Assembly (NCBI RefSeq): GCF_035222275.1
Contig: NW_026946359.1
Coordinates: 4,712,001-4,776,000, forward strand
DNA: 64,000 bases
From: Podospora bellae-mahoneyi
Lineage: Eukaryota; Ascomycota; Sordariomycetes; Sordariales; Podosporaceae
Direction of reading: 5' to 3'
Shown piece by piece: positions 25,129 to 35,079 of the stretch. The notes beneath the pieces were generated by a model. The model worked only from the letters and a program-made list of their open reading frames with translations, was not told the origin of the DNA and did no database searches. Made by a program: the position numbers and the translations under genes. Numbering within the stretch: position 1 is the first letter of the stretch; each line of letters opens with the position of its first letter.

Positions 25129-26105
25129 CTAGGCCTTCTTCAAGGGTCCCTTCCACTCCTTCATATGATCCACGATGATCTTGGCTGCTTGGTCGGGAGA
25201 GTGCTGTCTGCCGAGCGCCTCCACAAAGTCTCCCTCGGGGTCCATAAGGTAGAAGTAGATGCTGTGGTCGACCAGGTAATCCTGGCCTGGCTTGACTTCG
25301 GTCGGCGTGCTGAAGTAAACCCGGTAGGCCTTGCACATGGCCTTGATCTGGTCGTATGTGCCTGTCAGACCGATAAACTTGGGATGGAACTCGGCAAGAT
25401 ATTCCTTCAACTCCTTGGGACCGTCACGCGCGGGGTCGCATGTCACAAATACAGGTGCCAGCACACCAGGACGCTTCTCCTCTACCAGATCGAACATTCT
25501 CGCCATCTTGTCGAGCTCTTCGGGGCATATATCCGGACAATGGGTAAATCCAAAGTAGACCTGGAACATAGCTTCAATCAGCATAAGGTCAAAGACTCAG
25601 AGGAACACGCCAGTACTTACAAGAGAGTAGCGCCCCTTCAAGTCCTCGTCCGTAACAGTGTTGCCATTCTGGTCAATCAAGCTGAACGGCCCGCCCACCT
25701 TGGGCCTTCCAACACCCTTGGTTGACTCTGCTATCCTCTTGCGCTGCATGCGCTCCTTCTCTTTCTCAAAGTAAAACAGGAGCCCGGCGCCAGTCATGAG
25801 GAAGAGAATACCAGCCTTCCATGAGAATGGCTACAGCCCCGCATATTAGCTTCCGTCCAAAACACACAACGGACAGGACCGATGCATACCCCAGAACGAT
25901 AGCGACTTTTTGCCTCCTCCACTGTCTTGAACTTGAATCTCCGTTGAACCAATGGCTGGTAGGTTTGTGTCTGTGGTTTCGGAAGGCAGGATGTCGTCGG
26001 TCTTCTGGCAGCCATGTTGCTAGCTGTGGATAGGGATCGTAGGCATTGTCGAGTTGCCGCCCTCGGCAGGACGTTAAATGTGGCACGCATCGCTGGTTGT
26101 GACAT
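25129..26105 (-). CDS. sco1: Mitochondrial copper chaperone Sco1
   Basis: Three exons (26105-25890, 25830-25621, 25560-25129) with introns of 59 and 60 nt, all phase 0, encode 285 residues. The N-terminus is basic and hydroxylated, a mitochondrial presequence. A transmembrane helix follows at about 73-92 (PFSWKAGILFLMTGAGLLFY), then a thioredoxin-like domain with the copper-binding CPDIC motif (Cys150, Cys154) and the third ligand His241 in DHSIYFY. Sco1 sits in the inner membrane facing the intermembrane space and delivers copper to the CuA site of cytochrome c oxidase subunit 2. Two in-frame ATGs (26105 and 26090) could both serve; the first is chosen. The gene is divergent from spp1. Confidence 0.96.
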
Positions 26106-26549
26106 TTTGGTTGGTTTTGCTGGAGGACCTTGGGGTGGACACCGCAATTGTGCTGGGTGCGGATAAAAGCTCCAAGTCAAAGCTCCCAAATGGCCCCAAA
26201 ATCTCCTGAACAGGCCATCCCGCGGTTCGGTTATATACATCCAGTCTGACACATGCCCCGCTAAGCCACTAGCACAGCCAATTGAACCCCAGCTGACAAC
26301 CAAAAATTCATCTATCGCATACATCTCTTCCTCTGATATGCTTGTAAGCATCTCACCTTCGAGTTCATCCCTTTCTTTCTTCATCAATTGATGCTTCCAA
26401 ACATGCTTCTCTATCTGTACATTCGACGCTCTGAAAGATTACTCCATCTCATTTCATGTCTGTACAGGCACATTCAAGCGTGCCATGTATATAAAGTCGC
26501 CAACAAAACAGCTGCGTCCCGGCCTGGTATCCCACAGGTGAAGTAAACG
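26106..26549. promoter_or_regulatory. Bidirectional promoter region sco1 / spp1
   Basis: The 444 bp between divergent start codons hold both promoters. A TATA-like TATATAAA lies at 26488-26495, about 55 bp before the spp1 ATG. No matching element was found close to sco1. Confidence 0.5.
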
Positions 26550-28151
26550 ATGGCGTTCTCAACGTCTTTTTTCACCCTCGACCCAGAAGCTGCGACGGGC
26601 AATAGCAATCAGCTATTACCTTCAGACAGTCAAACCACAATAAAAACGGAAAGGTCAAACAGTCCACAAACCGTACGGGAAGAGGAGCAACCCGCAGCAG
26701 ATTTGCCCACTCTTTCTGCTCAAGCCAATTTTTCGTCCTCTGAAGAAACACAAACAAAGCACCCACCCCCCAGCAGTGAATACGGCTTTGATCAGGACTC
26801 GATTGCTGGCGACTCTACGAAACCAACCACGACCAAGCCTCCAGTAAGCAGGAGGAAAAAGGGAACTGCAACCATCATCAAACCACCAAAAAGATCTCGC
26901 CCCGGCGGCAATACCAGCATGGGCCCAAAAAAGAAGGCAGGCAAAACCACCAAGGGCGTAGGATCCGGTGCCCCATCACTCAATGGAGATATCGGCAGCG
27001 ACCTTGCTGGAGGAGCCAGCGAGTCTGACAGCGGGCCGTACTGCCTCTGTCGCGGACCTGATAACCACAGGTTCATGATAGCGTGTGATCGCTGTGAGGA
27101 CTGGTTTCACGGCGACTGCATCGGCATGGATAAGTGGACTGGCGAGAATCTCGTCCAGAAATACATCTGTCCCAACTGCAGCGATCCCGACCGGGACTAT
27201 GTCACCCGCTACAAAAAGATGTGCAGCTACTCAAGCTGCAAGAACGCCGCCCGGGTTGGGGACCCTGAGCGCCCATCCATATTCTGCTCAGACGATCACT
27301 GCCAAATGTGGTGGAACGACCTCGTCTGCACCATTCCCAAAGCCCCAAGATCCAAATCCAGCAAACCTACCAGCATCCTAGACGACCTCACAAGAGAAGA
27401 CTTCATATCTCTCCTCGACTCGCCTGTCATGGCTTCATACTACCAACAAGCACAACAACAGACCTCCTCCACCCTCTCCATCATCCCCGGCCAAGCAAAC
27501 CTCTCCCTCCCCCCAGACTTCTGGACCAACCCCCCACCCAACCTCCTCACCCCAGAACAAGAAGACTTCCTCTCCACCTCCCTCGCGAAACGACAAGAGC
27601 TAGGCGAGGAGATGCTCCTCTACAAGAAAATGCTCGAGCTCATCAACATCGCCATCGAGCGCAGAGACACCGCCATCTCGTCCCCTTCCACACCCTACAA
27701 CAAAGACGTCTGCGGTTACGACGTTCGTCTAGATCACATTGGGACGCCGCACCAGTTTTCCCTCTTTCTTCAGACTGACTCGGGGGTTAAAATCTTCAAG
27801 AGTGGCAAGTTGGAGGATATGGACGAGGAGGAACAGGCAAAGTGGCTCAAGGGGGAGGATGCGACGAGCGGGAATTACAAGGGGGGTATGTGCACGAGGA
27901 AGAAGTGCCCTCCGCATAGACAGTGGAGGGATATACTGGTGAAATCCGTCAAGTATGATGTCAGGGAGCTGACGAGGAAGGCGAAGGAGAGGTTGGATGG
28001 GGAGCAGAGGGTGAGGGATGCGGCGGCGGGGAGGTGGTTTAGGAAGGGGATGTTTGAAGGGGATAAGGTGGAGGTTATTGGGGGGGCTATTGGGGAGGTG
28101 CTTGGTGGGCAGGTGGATGGGGCGGGGGAGGATGTGAAGATGGAGGGATAG
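26550..28151 (+). CDS. spp1: PHD-finger protein, Set1/COMPASS subunit Spp1-like (CXXC1 family)
   Basis: A single exon encodes 533 residues. The N-terminal 160 residues are low-complexity (Ser/Thr/Lys/Pro) with basic RRKKGT and PKKKAGK stretches that could act as nuclear targeting signals. A PHD finger spans about 163-212 (CLCRGPDNHRFMIACDRC, then WFHGDC and ICPNC). It is followed by a second cysteine cluster at about 227-260 (CSYSSCKNAAR, FCSDDHCQMWW) typical of the zinc region next to the PHD in Spp1/CXXC1 proteins. The C-terminus is helical and charged, with a CTRKKCPPHRQW motif that gives a third Cys/His site. Spp1 reads H3K4 methylation and belongs to the Set1 histone methyltransferase complex; in yeast it also links H3K4me3 to meiotic recombination. 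The ATG is the first after the TATA-like box. Confidence 0.88.
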   Translation: MAFSTSFFTLDPEAATGNSNQLLPSDSQTTIKTERSNSPQTVREEEQPAADLPTLSAQANFSSSEETQTKHPPPSSEYGFDQDSIAGDSTKPTTTKPPVSRRKKGTATIIKPPKRSRPGGNTSMGPKKKAGKTTKGVGSGAPSLNGDIGSDLAGGASESDSGPYCLCRGPDNHRFMIACDRCEDWFHGDCIGMDKWTGENLVQKYICPNCSDPDRDYVTRYKKMCSYSSCKNAARVGDPERPSIFCSDDHCQMWWNDLVCTIPKAPRSKSSKPTSILDDLTREDFISLLDSPVMASYYQQAQQQTSSTLSIIPGQANLSLPPDFWTNPPPNLLTPEQEDFLSTSLAKRQELGEEMLLYKKMLELINIAIERRDTAISSPSTPYNKDVCGYDVRLDHIGTPHQFSLFLQTDSGVKIFKSGKLEDMDEEEQAKWLKGEDATSGNYKGGMCTRKKCPPHRQWRDILVKSVKYDVRELTRKAKERLDGEQRVRDAAAGRWFRKGMFEGDKVEVIGGAIGEVLGGQVDGAGEDVKMEG

Positions 28152-29841
28152 AGCGGCTTGGGTTGGGATGTTGGGATTGAAAAATGGATAAGGGAATGGC
28201 ATGGTTGGAAACATTTTTAGTTTGGTTGGTAGCGGGTTTGATAGCAGCTTTAATATTCAGCTTTGTTCTTGAGATCTTGGTGGACCTGTGAACTGTGATT
28301 TTCCATATCTCCAGTCTGAGGTTTTGGATATGCTTGAATCAACAAATAGGACTGGGCTACCAAAGCAGCCATCTTGGGGCTGTAAGGACGAGCGGTAATT
28401 ATCTAGACAATGTTCTTTAGACCTATCTACCATGTTTCAACTTGGAGTATATCAATACATGATTCTATACATATTCAGAAACACACTTGGCGATTCCTTT
28501 TTTCAGTACTTTTCAATGCCCTTGGCTTTCCGGCCACTTCCCTTGCACTCTTGCCACACCATCTGCTTCGTCATGCCTCGTCCTGCCCCTTTCCCGCCTC
28601 AAGAAGCTATTCATTGAACAACCCCTCCTCCGAACCATCTCAGTACGTAAGGGAATAATATTCTTCGTGGCAAAGTAAAACTTGCAGCCAGGTCGCGGGG
28701 CAAAGTTCATCCCTTAACTCAGAGCGCAACCCGAACCCTCTGAAGAATTGCTCCCTGCCCAAACCCCAACCCCTCCTTTTTTTTCCCTCCCAAGTTCCAA
28801 AGCAACCCTCCCTCTGCCAAGTTTTAAAACTCCAAAAACCCTTTGAAGAAACGATTGTTTCCCTCTCCCTTGTATACCCAAAACTCTAAATCGTCTAAAG
28901 AAAGTTATTTGATCCAACACCTTTCCCAACTTTCCCCTTCCCAACTCCCATCGACGATATCCCGACCCCCCTACTGTTCCCCAAACACATGACCCTTTCC
29001 CTTCATAACCCTAGAGGCCCCCCTATACTGTCTCCTCCCTAAAGTCTCGAAGCAGCTGAACGGAGCATTCAGCTTCCCTACAAACAAAACCATAACCCAC
29101 ATCGGTCTAATTCCGATCGGTTCCGCCCCTCCGATCGATGATCCTCTTGCAAGTGCCGGTATCCACACCCCTCACCGATCAGCCCTCACTCAGCATTCCA
29201 TCCCTTGAATCACCACCACCCTTCCTCACCCATAACCACAATCCTTCCCTCCGATGCCGTGAGGTATGGACATACATACCGACGCGCCTCTCCTCCCACG
29301 TGTGTTACACAAGAATAGAAAAGCGAGAGAGAACGGACAATACCATCCCACGTGGCAACGAACAATCCTTACGGGTTTTGACACGCACCACAAACAAAAA
29401 CAGTTTTCCCGTTTAGGTAAAATGTACACAACAGTCTGTAAAAGAAAACCAGCTCCACTCTTGCAGGAAAAGGCGGCAAGTAATAATGAATGACACACAC
29501 TGAGAGAATTGACACACTGATGGTAAGAAACAAAATCGCCACACTTCAAACAATCCATTTTAAACACCAAGAAGGGGGGGAGGGTGGGAAATATCTATAC
29601 GAAATGAACGAAAGTCTGAAATAGAGCAAAACTTTTGTTACATATAAGAAAACCCTAAAATGAGTGTAATTTTGTTGAAACAAGAAAAAAGGCACAGGAG
29701 AATGCGTTGTGTGTGTAAAAGTATACATATATATGTGTGTGTGTGTGTGTCGTATTCATCATAAGCTTTTTGTTTGTCATAAACCAGCCATTAGCAACCC
29801 ACCCAATCCCATATGCCATCTGGAGCCTTCGAGTCGTGAGA
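28152..29841. other. 1.7 kb convergent intergenic region
   Basis: This region lies between convergent spp1 and the Ser/Pro-rich gene. The left part is G-rich 3' sequence and the middle is pyrimidine-rich. A (TG)n microsatellite lies at 29734-29750. Short open frames show no coding character. Confidence 0.5.
29734..29750. repeat. TG dinucleotide microsatellite
   Basis: Eight consecutive TG units follow a short TA-rich run (CATATATATG). Simple repeat of this type is common in 3' noncoding sequence. Confidence 0.9.
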
Positions 29842-31521
29842 TCAAGTAGACCCCCTCTTCCCACTCAAGAACCTCCCCCAGCTCATCACCTCCCCGCTCT
29901 TCTGCCTCCTCATCCACGGCTTCCCTAGCTTCTCGTGATGATGCAGAGACTCAACAGTACTCCCTACTGTCCCGGCCCTCCTCCTCCCCGTAGGGGCCGC
30001 TGCTTGAGGTGATGATGTTGATTCGGGCTCTGGAGTGCAAGTCAAAGGCGCACTCTCACTCGCACTCCTCCCCTTCCTGCTGTGTGGGACAAACCCCCTC
30101 ATCAACCTCTTGGCAAAACTCCTCTTTTTCTTCCTTCTCCCGGAGTCGGCACCTGTTGGGTCGATGTCCGAGTCTGAATCCGAGTCGTCCTCGTCAGAGT
30201 CGGAGTCGATTTCAAAGACAGAAATATTTGGTGGTGGAGGCGGAGCTTGTCCTAACAGATCGGTGGGTTTGGGAAGGGGGGGTAAAGGACGGGTGTGCAA
30301 GTCTGAGAAGAATTTCTGATTCGAGGCAGAGGTGCTGGGTGGGTAAAGCAGGCTTGGGGTGGGAGGAATGTCGTCCGTTGGAGATCGAGAATGTGACTTT
30401 ACCAAGTCCGCCAAGGTGGGTGATGAGCGAGTGGAAAACTTGGACAGTGAGAGTTTGCGAAGGTTAGCAATAGAAGGACGTTTGCTGATAGACTGCCTCC
30501 AGTTAGGAGGATCAGGAAGAGACTTGTCCAGAGGAGATATCGGCGGTGATGCTTCAAAGGTGGATGGCGGTGCTGGCATTTGATAGAGCAATGGGATCGA
30601 GGCTGTTGAGCTGGCTGCTGTGGAAGCGTACTGTGCCAGAGTCGGGGTCGTTGCGTTCGACGAGCCAGGCCGGCTGATCGGTGGCGAAATCTGAACATTG
30701 GATGAATGCATTCTGGTGTCGATGCTGGGCCGCCGGCTATTTGGTAGAGACGAACAAGGCGATGCCGTACCCGAACCAGGCTGTCGTGGAAGAGACGAAA
30801 CGCGCAACGGAGAAACCGGAGGTCGTCGTTGAGGTGCTGCAAGAGGGAAAAGTGAATAAGACGGTCTCAATGTCACAGATGTTGCGGTAGGAGGGCGTGG
30901 TTGTTCCACGCAGGGTTCAACAATGGGCCAAGGAAAAGCCTCGTTCTGGCTGTCGGAGCTAGATGCTCGGCCGCGCGTAGTTGGTCGATCTTCTTGAATC
31001 TTCGCGGAGCACTGGGCATATCCTTGCCGCCTCGATTTGTCAGTGGGACTGATAGAACGGCAGTGCTCCGATCTATCCCGGCCGCGCCGTCCGAAATACC
31101 ATAAGGGATCCCACAACCCGGGTCGAGTTCCTGGAATCCCATTCTGGTAGTCGTCGTCCGCCGAGACGACCGAGTCGTGATCTTCTATCATCCCTGGAAC
31201 AGAACCATCAGATCCAAGGGAATCCCGAACTTTCAGAGGAGCATCGTGGGGACAGATGTTGACAGAATCTGTGCGGGACCGAAAGTAGTTCGCTGTCATC
31301 TGGGGCTTTGGAGCAGTGTGTAAAAGAGCGGCAAGCTCGGTGGTGTCCGCATGACAGTCCATCTTGGGCCGTCGTGCCACACGTGTGGAAAGTGCTCTGA
31401 GGGTGTGCCGAGCAGAATTTGTTAGGGAGCGTGATGCTTTTAGAAACAGCTTGCGAAGGAGGCAAAACTTCGAGTTGGGGATAGCCTTGTAATCGAAGGA
31501 GTGGAGAAGGGGGCCAGCCAT
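29842..31521 (-). CDS. Ser/Pro-rich protein of unknown function
   Basis: A single exon of 559 codons starts at an ATG (31521). I do not recognise the family. The N-terminal 60 residues are basic (LLRKLFLKASRSLTNSARHTL). The bulk (about 170-420) is Ser/Pro-rich with many SPP, PPIS and RPSI segments, suggesting disorder and proline-directed phosphorylation. Near the C-terminus a PPLPKP/PPPPP polyproline stretch is followed by an acidic DSDSDEDDSDSDSDID run and then a basic RRKKKRSFAKRLMRG block, an arrangement seen in nuclear or cytoskeleton-associated fungal proteins. It ends RRQKSGEVMSWGRFLSGKRGST. There is no signal peptide or membrane helix. The frame stays open for 1.7 kb with sensible codon use, which supports a real gene. 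Function is unknown. Confidence 0.75.
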   Translation of the reverse strand: MAGPLLHSFDYKAIPNSKFCLLRKLFLKASRSLTNSARHTLRALSTRVARRPKMDCHADTTELAALLHTAPKPQMTANYFRSRTDSVNICPHDAPLKVRDSLGSDGSVPGMIEDHDSVVSADDDYQNGIPGTRPGLWDPLWYFGRRGRDRSEHCRSISPTDKSRRQGYAQCSAKIQEDRPTTRGRASSSDSQNEAFPWPIVEPCVEQPRPPTATSVTLRPSYSLFPLAAPQRRPPVSPLRVSSLPRQPGSGTASPCSSLPNSRRPSIDTRMHSSNVQISPPISRPGSSNATTPTLAQYASTAASSTASIPLLYQMPAPPSTFEASPPISPLDKSLPDPPNWRQSISKRPSIANLRKLSLSKFSTRSSPTLADLVKSHSRSPTDDIPPTPSLLYPPSTSASNQKFFSDLHTRPLPPLPKPTDLLGQAPPPPPNISVFEIDSDSDEDDSDSDSDIDPTGADSGRRKKKRSFAKRLMRGFVPHSRKGRSASESAPLTCTPEPESTSSPQAAAPTGRRRAGTVGSTVESLHHHEKLGKPWMRRQKSGEVMSWGRFLSGKRGST

Positions 31522-33617
31522 ATATGGCAGGAACGAGCCAGAGATTCAGACTCAGCCTTGGTGAGCGCAGCCTCTGGGACGCCACACTCCCTGGAAAGAG
31601 CCCTAACATAAACAAAGTGAGGGAGGAAAAGAGGGTGTGGTGACAAGGAATGAAGGGGTGAGGTCAACACAGCAATGCGGAGGTAAGGTATGATATAGGG
31701 GATATGGACCCTTACTGCTTGGGCCCGAGCGGAATGCAACAGGCTCGCGTCCTCCGCTTAGACGGCTGCCATCAGATGACGTATCGGGCTCCGGAGACAG
31801 AGACAGGAGGAAAAAGGAAAGCAAGCAACTGCCCGCCAGGAAACACCACAAAACTTTGTGATGAAAGTTGCCGGGCCGAGGCTGATACACCGAGAAGATG
31901 GTTTCCTCTCGTCCGATTTGTTCGTCAGGATGAAGCCCTCACAAACGGATGGCTGGAGATATTACCTGTCCGGGTGATGTTTGTGTATGTGGACATGTCT
32001 TGTCCCAGCTCGACTCCATCAAACCACCAACGGAGAACTGTCTCGACGTATCCAGCAATTCCTGCCCCCGCTTTTACAGAGTGAGCATAAGAGACTGTAA
32101 AAACTTGGAAAGGCAGAGTGCCAGTGCCAGTGTCACGACTGGCCGAAGGACCGAGACATGGTGGCCAACCCGCGCATTGCCTCTACGAAGCGGGTCGGAT
32201 ATGTGATCAGTCATTGCGCAAGCAGAGCCTAGCCCAGCTGCCGTTGCCGTTGCCATGCCGCAAAAGGTAAATGCGCCTCGACTGCGAGACAGTTGTCGTC
32301 AATCGAAGCAGCATCGATAGGCCGCAGGCAAGTTTGGGACTGCCGTGGCCGTGGGCGGATGTCATCTTCGCGGAGGGATGGTGCCATGGTCTGTTTGCTG
32401 TTTGAGCGCGAACAACTCCTCTGTCAGAAATCATGAAAATGGTGACTGCGGGGGACGGAAGACAGTGAGAAAAGGGAGACGGTCAGAAGCAAAGAAGAGC
32501 TGACAACTGTTGCTTCCACTTGTTCCATCTTGTTGAGGGAGGTTGTCGTCGCCCGTTTGGAAAGGGAGCAACCTGAAGTTGGGAGAAGCAATCATCCCCA
32601 GTTTGGACTCCACCTTTTCGCTCTCAACATCCAATCATTCCTTTTTTGCAGCTGCAACTTATATGTAAGCCTTGTGGGGTTTGCTTTCTTGGCCCGGGGT
32701 CGACTGCCGGGTAGCGGGTCCTATGCGCATCCACATCAACGTTGCCTTGGCCTAGACGTCCAACATCACCGCATTCGACTGTCTGTGATAGTGGTGCGTT
32801 TGGAATCAAACAGAAAAAGAGTTTTTCCCCCTCCCGTAACCATGCTCTTCCGACATGCTTGCGTCTCGTGAAAACCTCCGATTTTGTTTCAACAAAAGCA
32901 AACCAGAGACATGCAGCTCTAGTCTCTAGCCAACGGCGACAACGCATTGTTGTGGACAAAATAATATAAGCCGCTAGTTGAGAAACGGATGCTGAAATAT
33001 ACTTATCATTGCCTTGAAGATAGGTAATGGGACTTGACTCAGTGTAAATAAACTCCCAAGATAATTCGCGAGGTTTTCCAATGTGATTAGTCGGCATATT
33101 CGGTTTCTATGAAGTCTTGATTCTGTACCACAACGTGACCGCCCACAAGGGGCGCAGCAAGCAAAAAGCAAAATTTGTCATGAAACCTACCCGATCTCCA
33201 GTCGTGACATTGGAAAAGAGTGCATGTTGCATCCGTAAATCCCCAGATATGGCAACATAAATGCAGGGCTGACACCTTGATGCAGGGAGAAAGGCCCCAA
33301 GATCGCAAAGGAAAAAAAAAAAAAAAAAGGAAAAATGACCCAAGAGGAAGGAAAATGTGGCCAGCATGATATGGCCTGCCCCGTCTGTGGCAAGTGTGTC
33401 TGAAAATCCCATCCCAAAATCCAAAAAAAAATTGCCATGCTAGAACCCTGAGCTGATCTGTGATACAATCCAGATCTTCCAACGCCAACATCCTATTTGC
33501 CCAAACCTAACCGTCATCAAACGCCATGGCTGTCCGCCCATGAAGCCTCCCAGTGAAAACACCCAAATTTCACCCTCATTTCAGAGGATAGTGTGTTATG
33601 TGTAATCGGTGCGCCCC
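31522..33617. other. 2.1 kb intergenic region
   Basis: This region lies upstream of the Ser/Pro-rich gene and downstream of the Pth11-like gene. A 17-nt A run lies at 33312-33328. No gene, RNA or transposon could be supported. Confidence 0.5.
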
Positions 33618-35079
33618 TCATCTGCTCGGTTCTGTCTTTTGAATGATCAAGAAATCCTCGTCGTCCTGCTCGGCAAGCGGTTCAGTGCTTGTGTTTATCC
33701 ATCGGGTAATGCCGTGATAGTCGTCCTCATCTCGTTCCACCACTGCCGCATTCTGTCTCTGCCAGTCCGCGAGTCCCCTGTGTCTTGTGTTTCCTTCCCG
33801 GTCCCCCGGGGCGGTAGGTGGAGAAGCAGATCCCCTGATGTAGCTGGGCGTGTGCGGCCGTCGCGGAAGCCACAATGTTTTCGCACGGAGAGCAGGCGAT
33901 GTTATTTGCTGGCCCACGCTGGCACGGACCTGAACCTCAATGTCCGGATAGAGATAGGGCCGATTGATCCCCATCGACTCAAACACATCCGGGAACCACA
34001 CACGCGCGAGCGGCCACAGCGCTGGTATTGTTGCTGTAACAATGGCCAGGTTCACCTCGATGGTATTGGTCGTGTAGCCAATCGTATAATGGCCATCGGC
34101 CGGTCTAAGATACCAGACGCGAATGACAGAGTAGAGACGTACGATGCTGATGCATGTGACACTGCAAACTGACATTAGCATCATTTCAAATGTCTGGGAG
34201 AGCGGTTTCTATCTTACGCGGCTCCCAAAGCAAAGACGGTAAGGAGTGCCGCACGTATCCTCCATCCGAGCCTCAGGTCCTTGAAGGCAACGAACGGAAC
34301 CAGGAGCGTCAAGATATCGGTGACGATGTTTGTTGAGGCTAGCGCTACTGCAAATAGGCCGGAGTTGAAGCACTTTCCTGATCCAGCCGGCTTCGTCCAC
34401 ACATATTCCACAGGGGTGCAGTTGAAGATCGTCGCTGGGAGGAAGGCACACACCTGTAGGATGTTGAACAGGATCAGAGCTCGACATGAGATGTGCACGA
34501 AGTGTTTGGTCCCGCCCAGCCTGAGGAGAAACAGCAACGCGGATATCTTGACCAAAGCAAGCAGAGGGCTGTAAAAAACGCGGTTGAGATAAGCAAAGAA
34601 CAGACCCTGATTGGCAGGATGAGGGGGGATGTCGATGTCGTGAATGCCCCAATAGCCGGCTCGCATGTCTGGGTTCATCTATCAGGTGTCTGCCCGGACA
34701 TTTCAAAAGACATGGCGGACTTACAGAGGGCTGCAAAAACACCCTGCGGAATTGCGAAGCCCTGCGTGAAATGCTTAGCATAGAGCTTCAACATAGACGC
34801 GGTAAATGTTATCGCTCACGGTGGCAACAAATATCAAATAGTCGTCTGCAAACACAATTAGTCGTGGACTGGCCATTTCAAGATGAGTGAACACTCACCA
34901 AGTCCCAAATCCTGACAGAGACGCCGACTCCATACTCGTAAAACACAGGCCGTGATCGAAAGAAGCGGGAAGAATCCTAGGAAGAAGAGACCAAGAGTTT
35001 GTAGTCCGCTATAGGGGTAGGGGCCAACTGGGCTGACGGAATAACTCGTTGCTATTGTTGACTCATTGGACTGTGACAT
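33618..35079 (-). CDS. Pth11-like seven-transmembrane protein (fungal rhodopsin domain)
   Basis: Five exons (35079-34899, 34845-34820, 34761-34725, 34668-34218, 34161-33618) with introns of 53, 58, 56 and 56 nt give 412 residues; all phases agree and total length is a multiple of three. Exons 2 and 3 are only 26 and 37 nt and together build transmembrane helix 2 (DDYLIFVATGFAIPQGVFAALY). Helix 1 is LGLFFLGFFPLLSITACVLRVW, and five more helices follow (for example LVKISALLFLLRL, ALILFNILQVCAFLPATIF, NIVTDILTLLVPFVAF). The spacing and a conserved DDYL, NRVFY and W-rich loop match the DUF3328-like fungal rhodopsin-domain family that includes Pth11. No N-terminal CFEM domain is present. The hydrophilic tail (after about residue 290) is cytosolic. 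Such proteins are thought to be surface-sensing or orphan receptors; the ligand is unknown. Confidence 0.86.
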
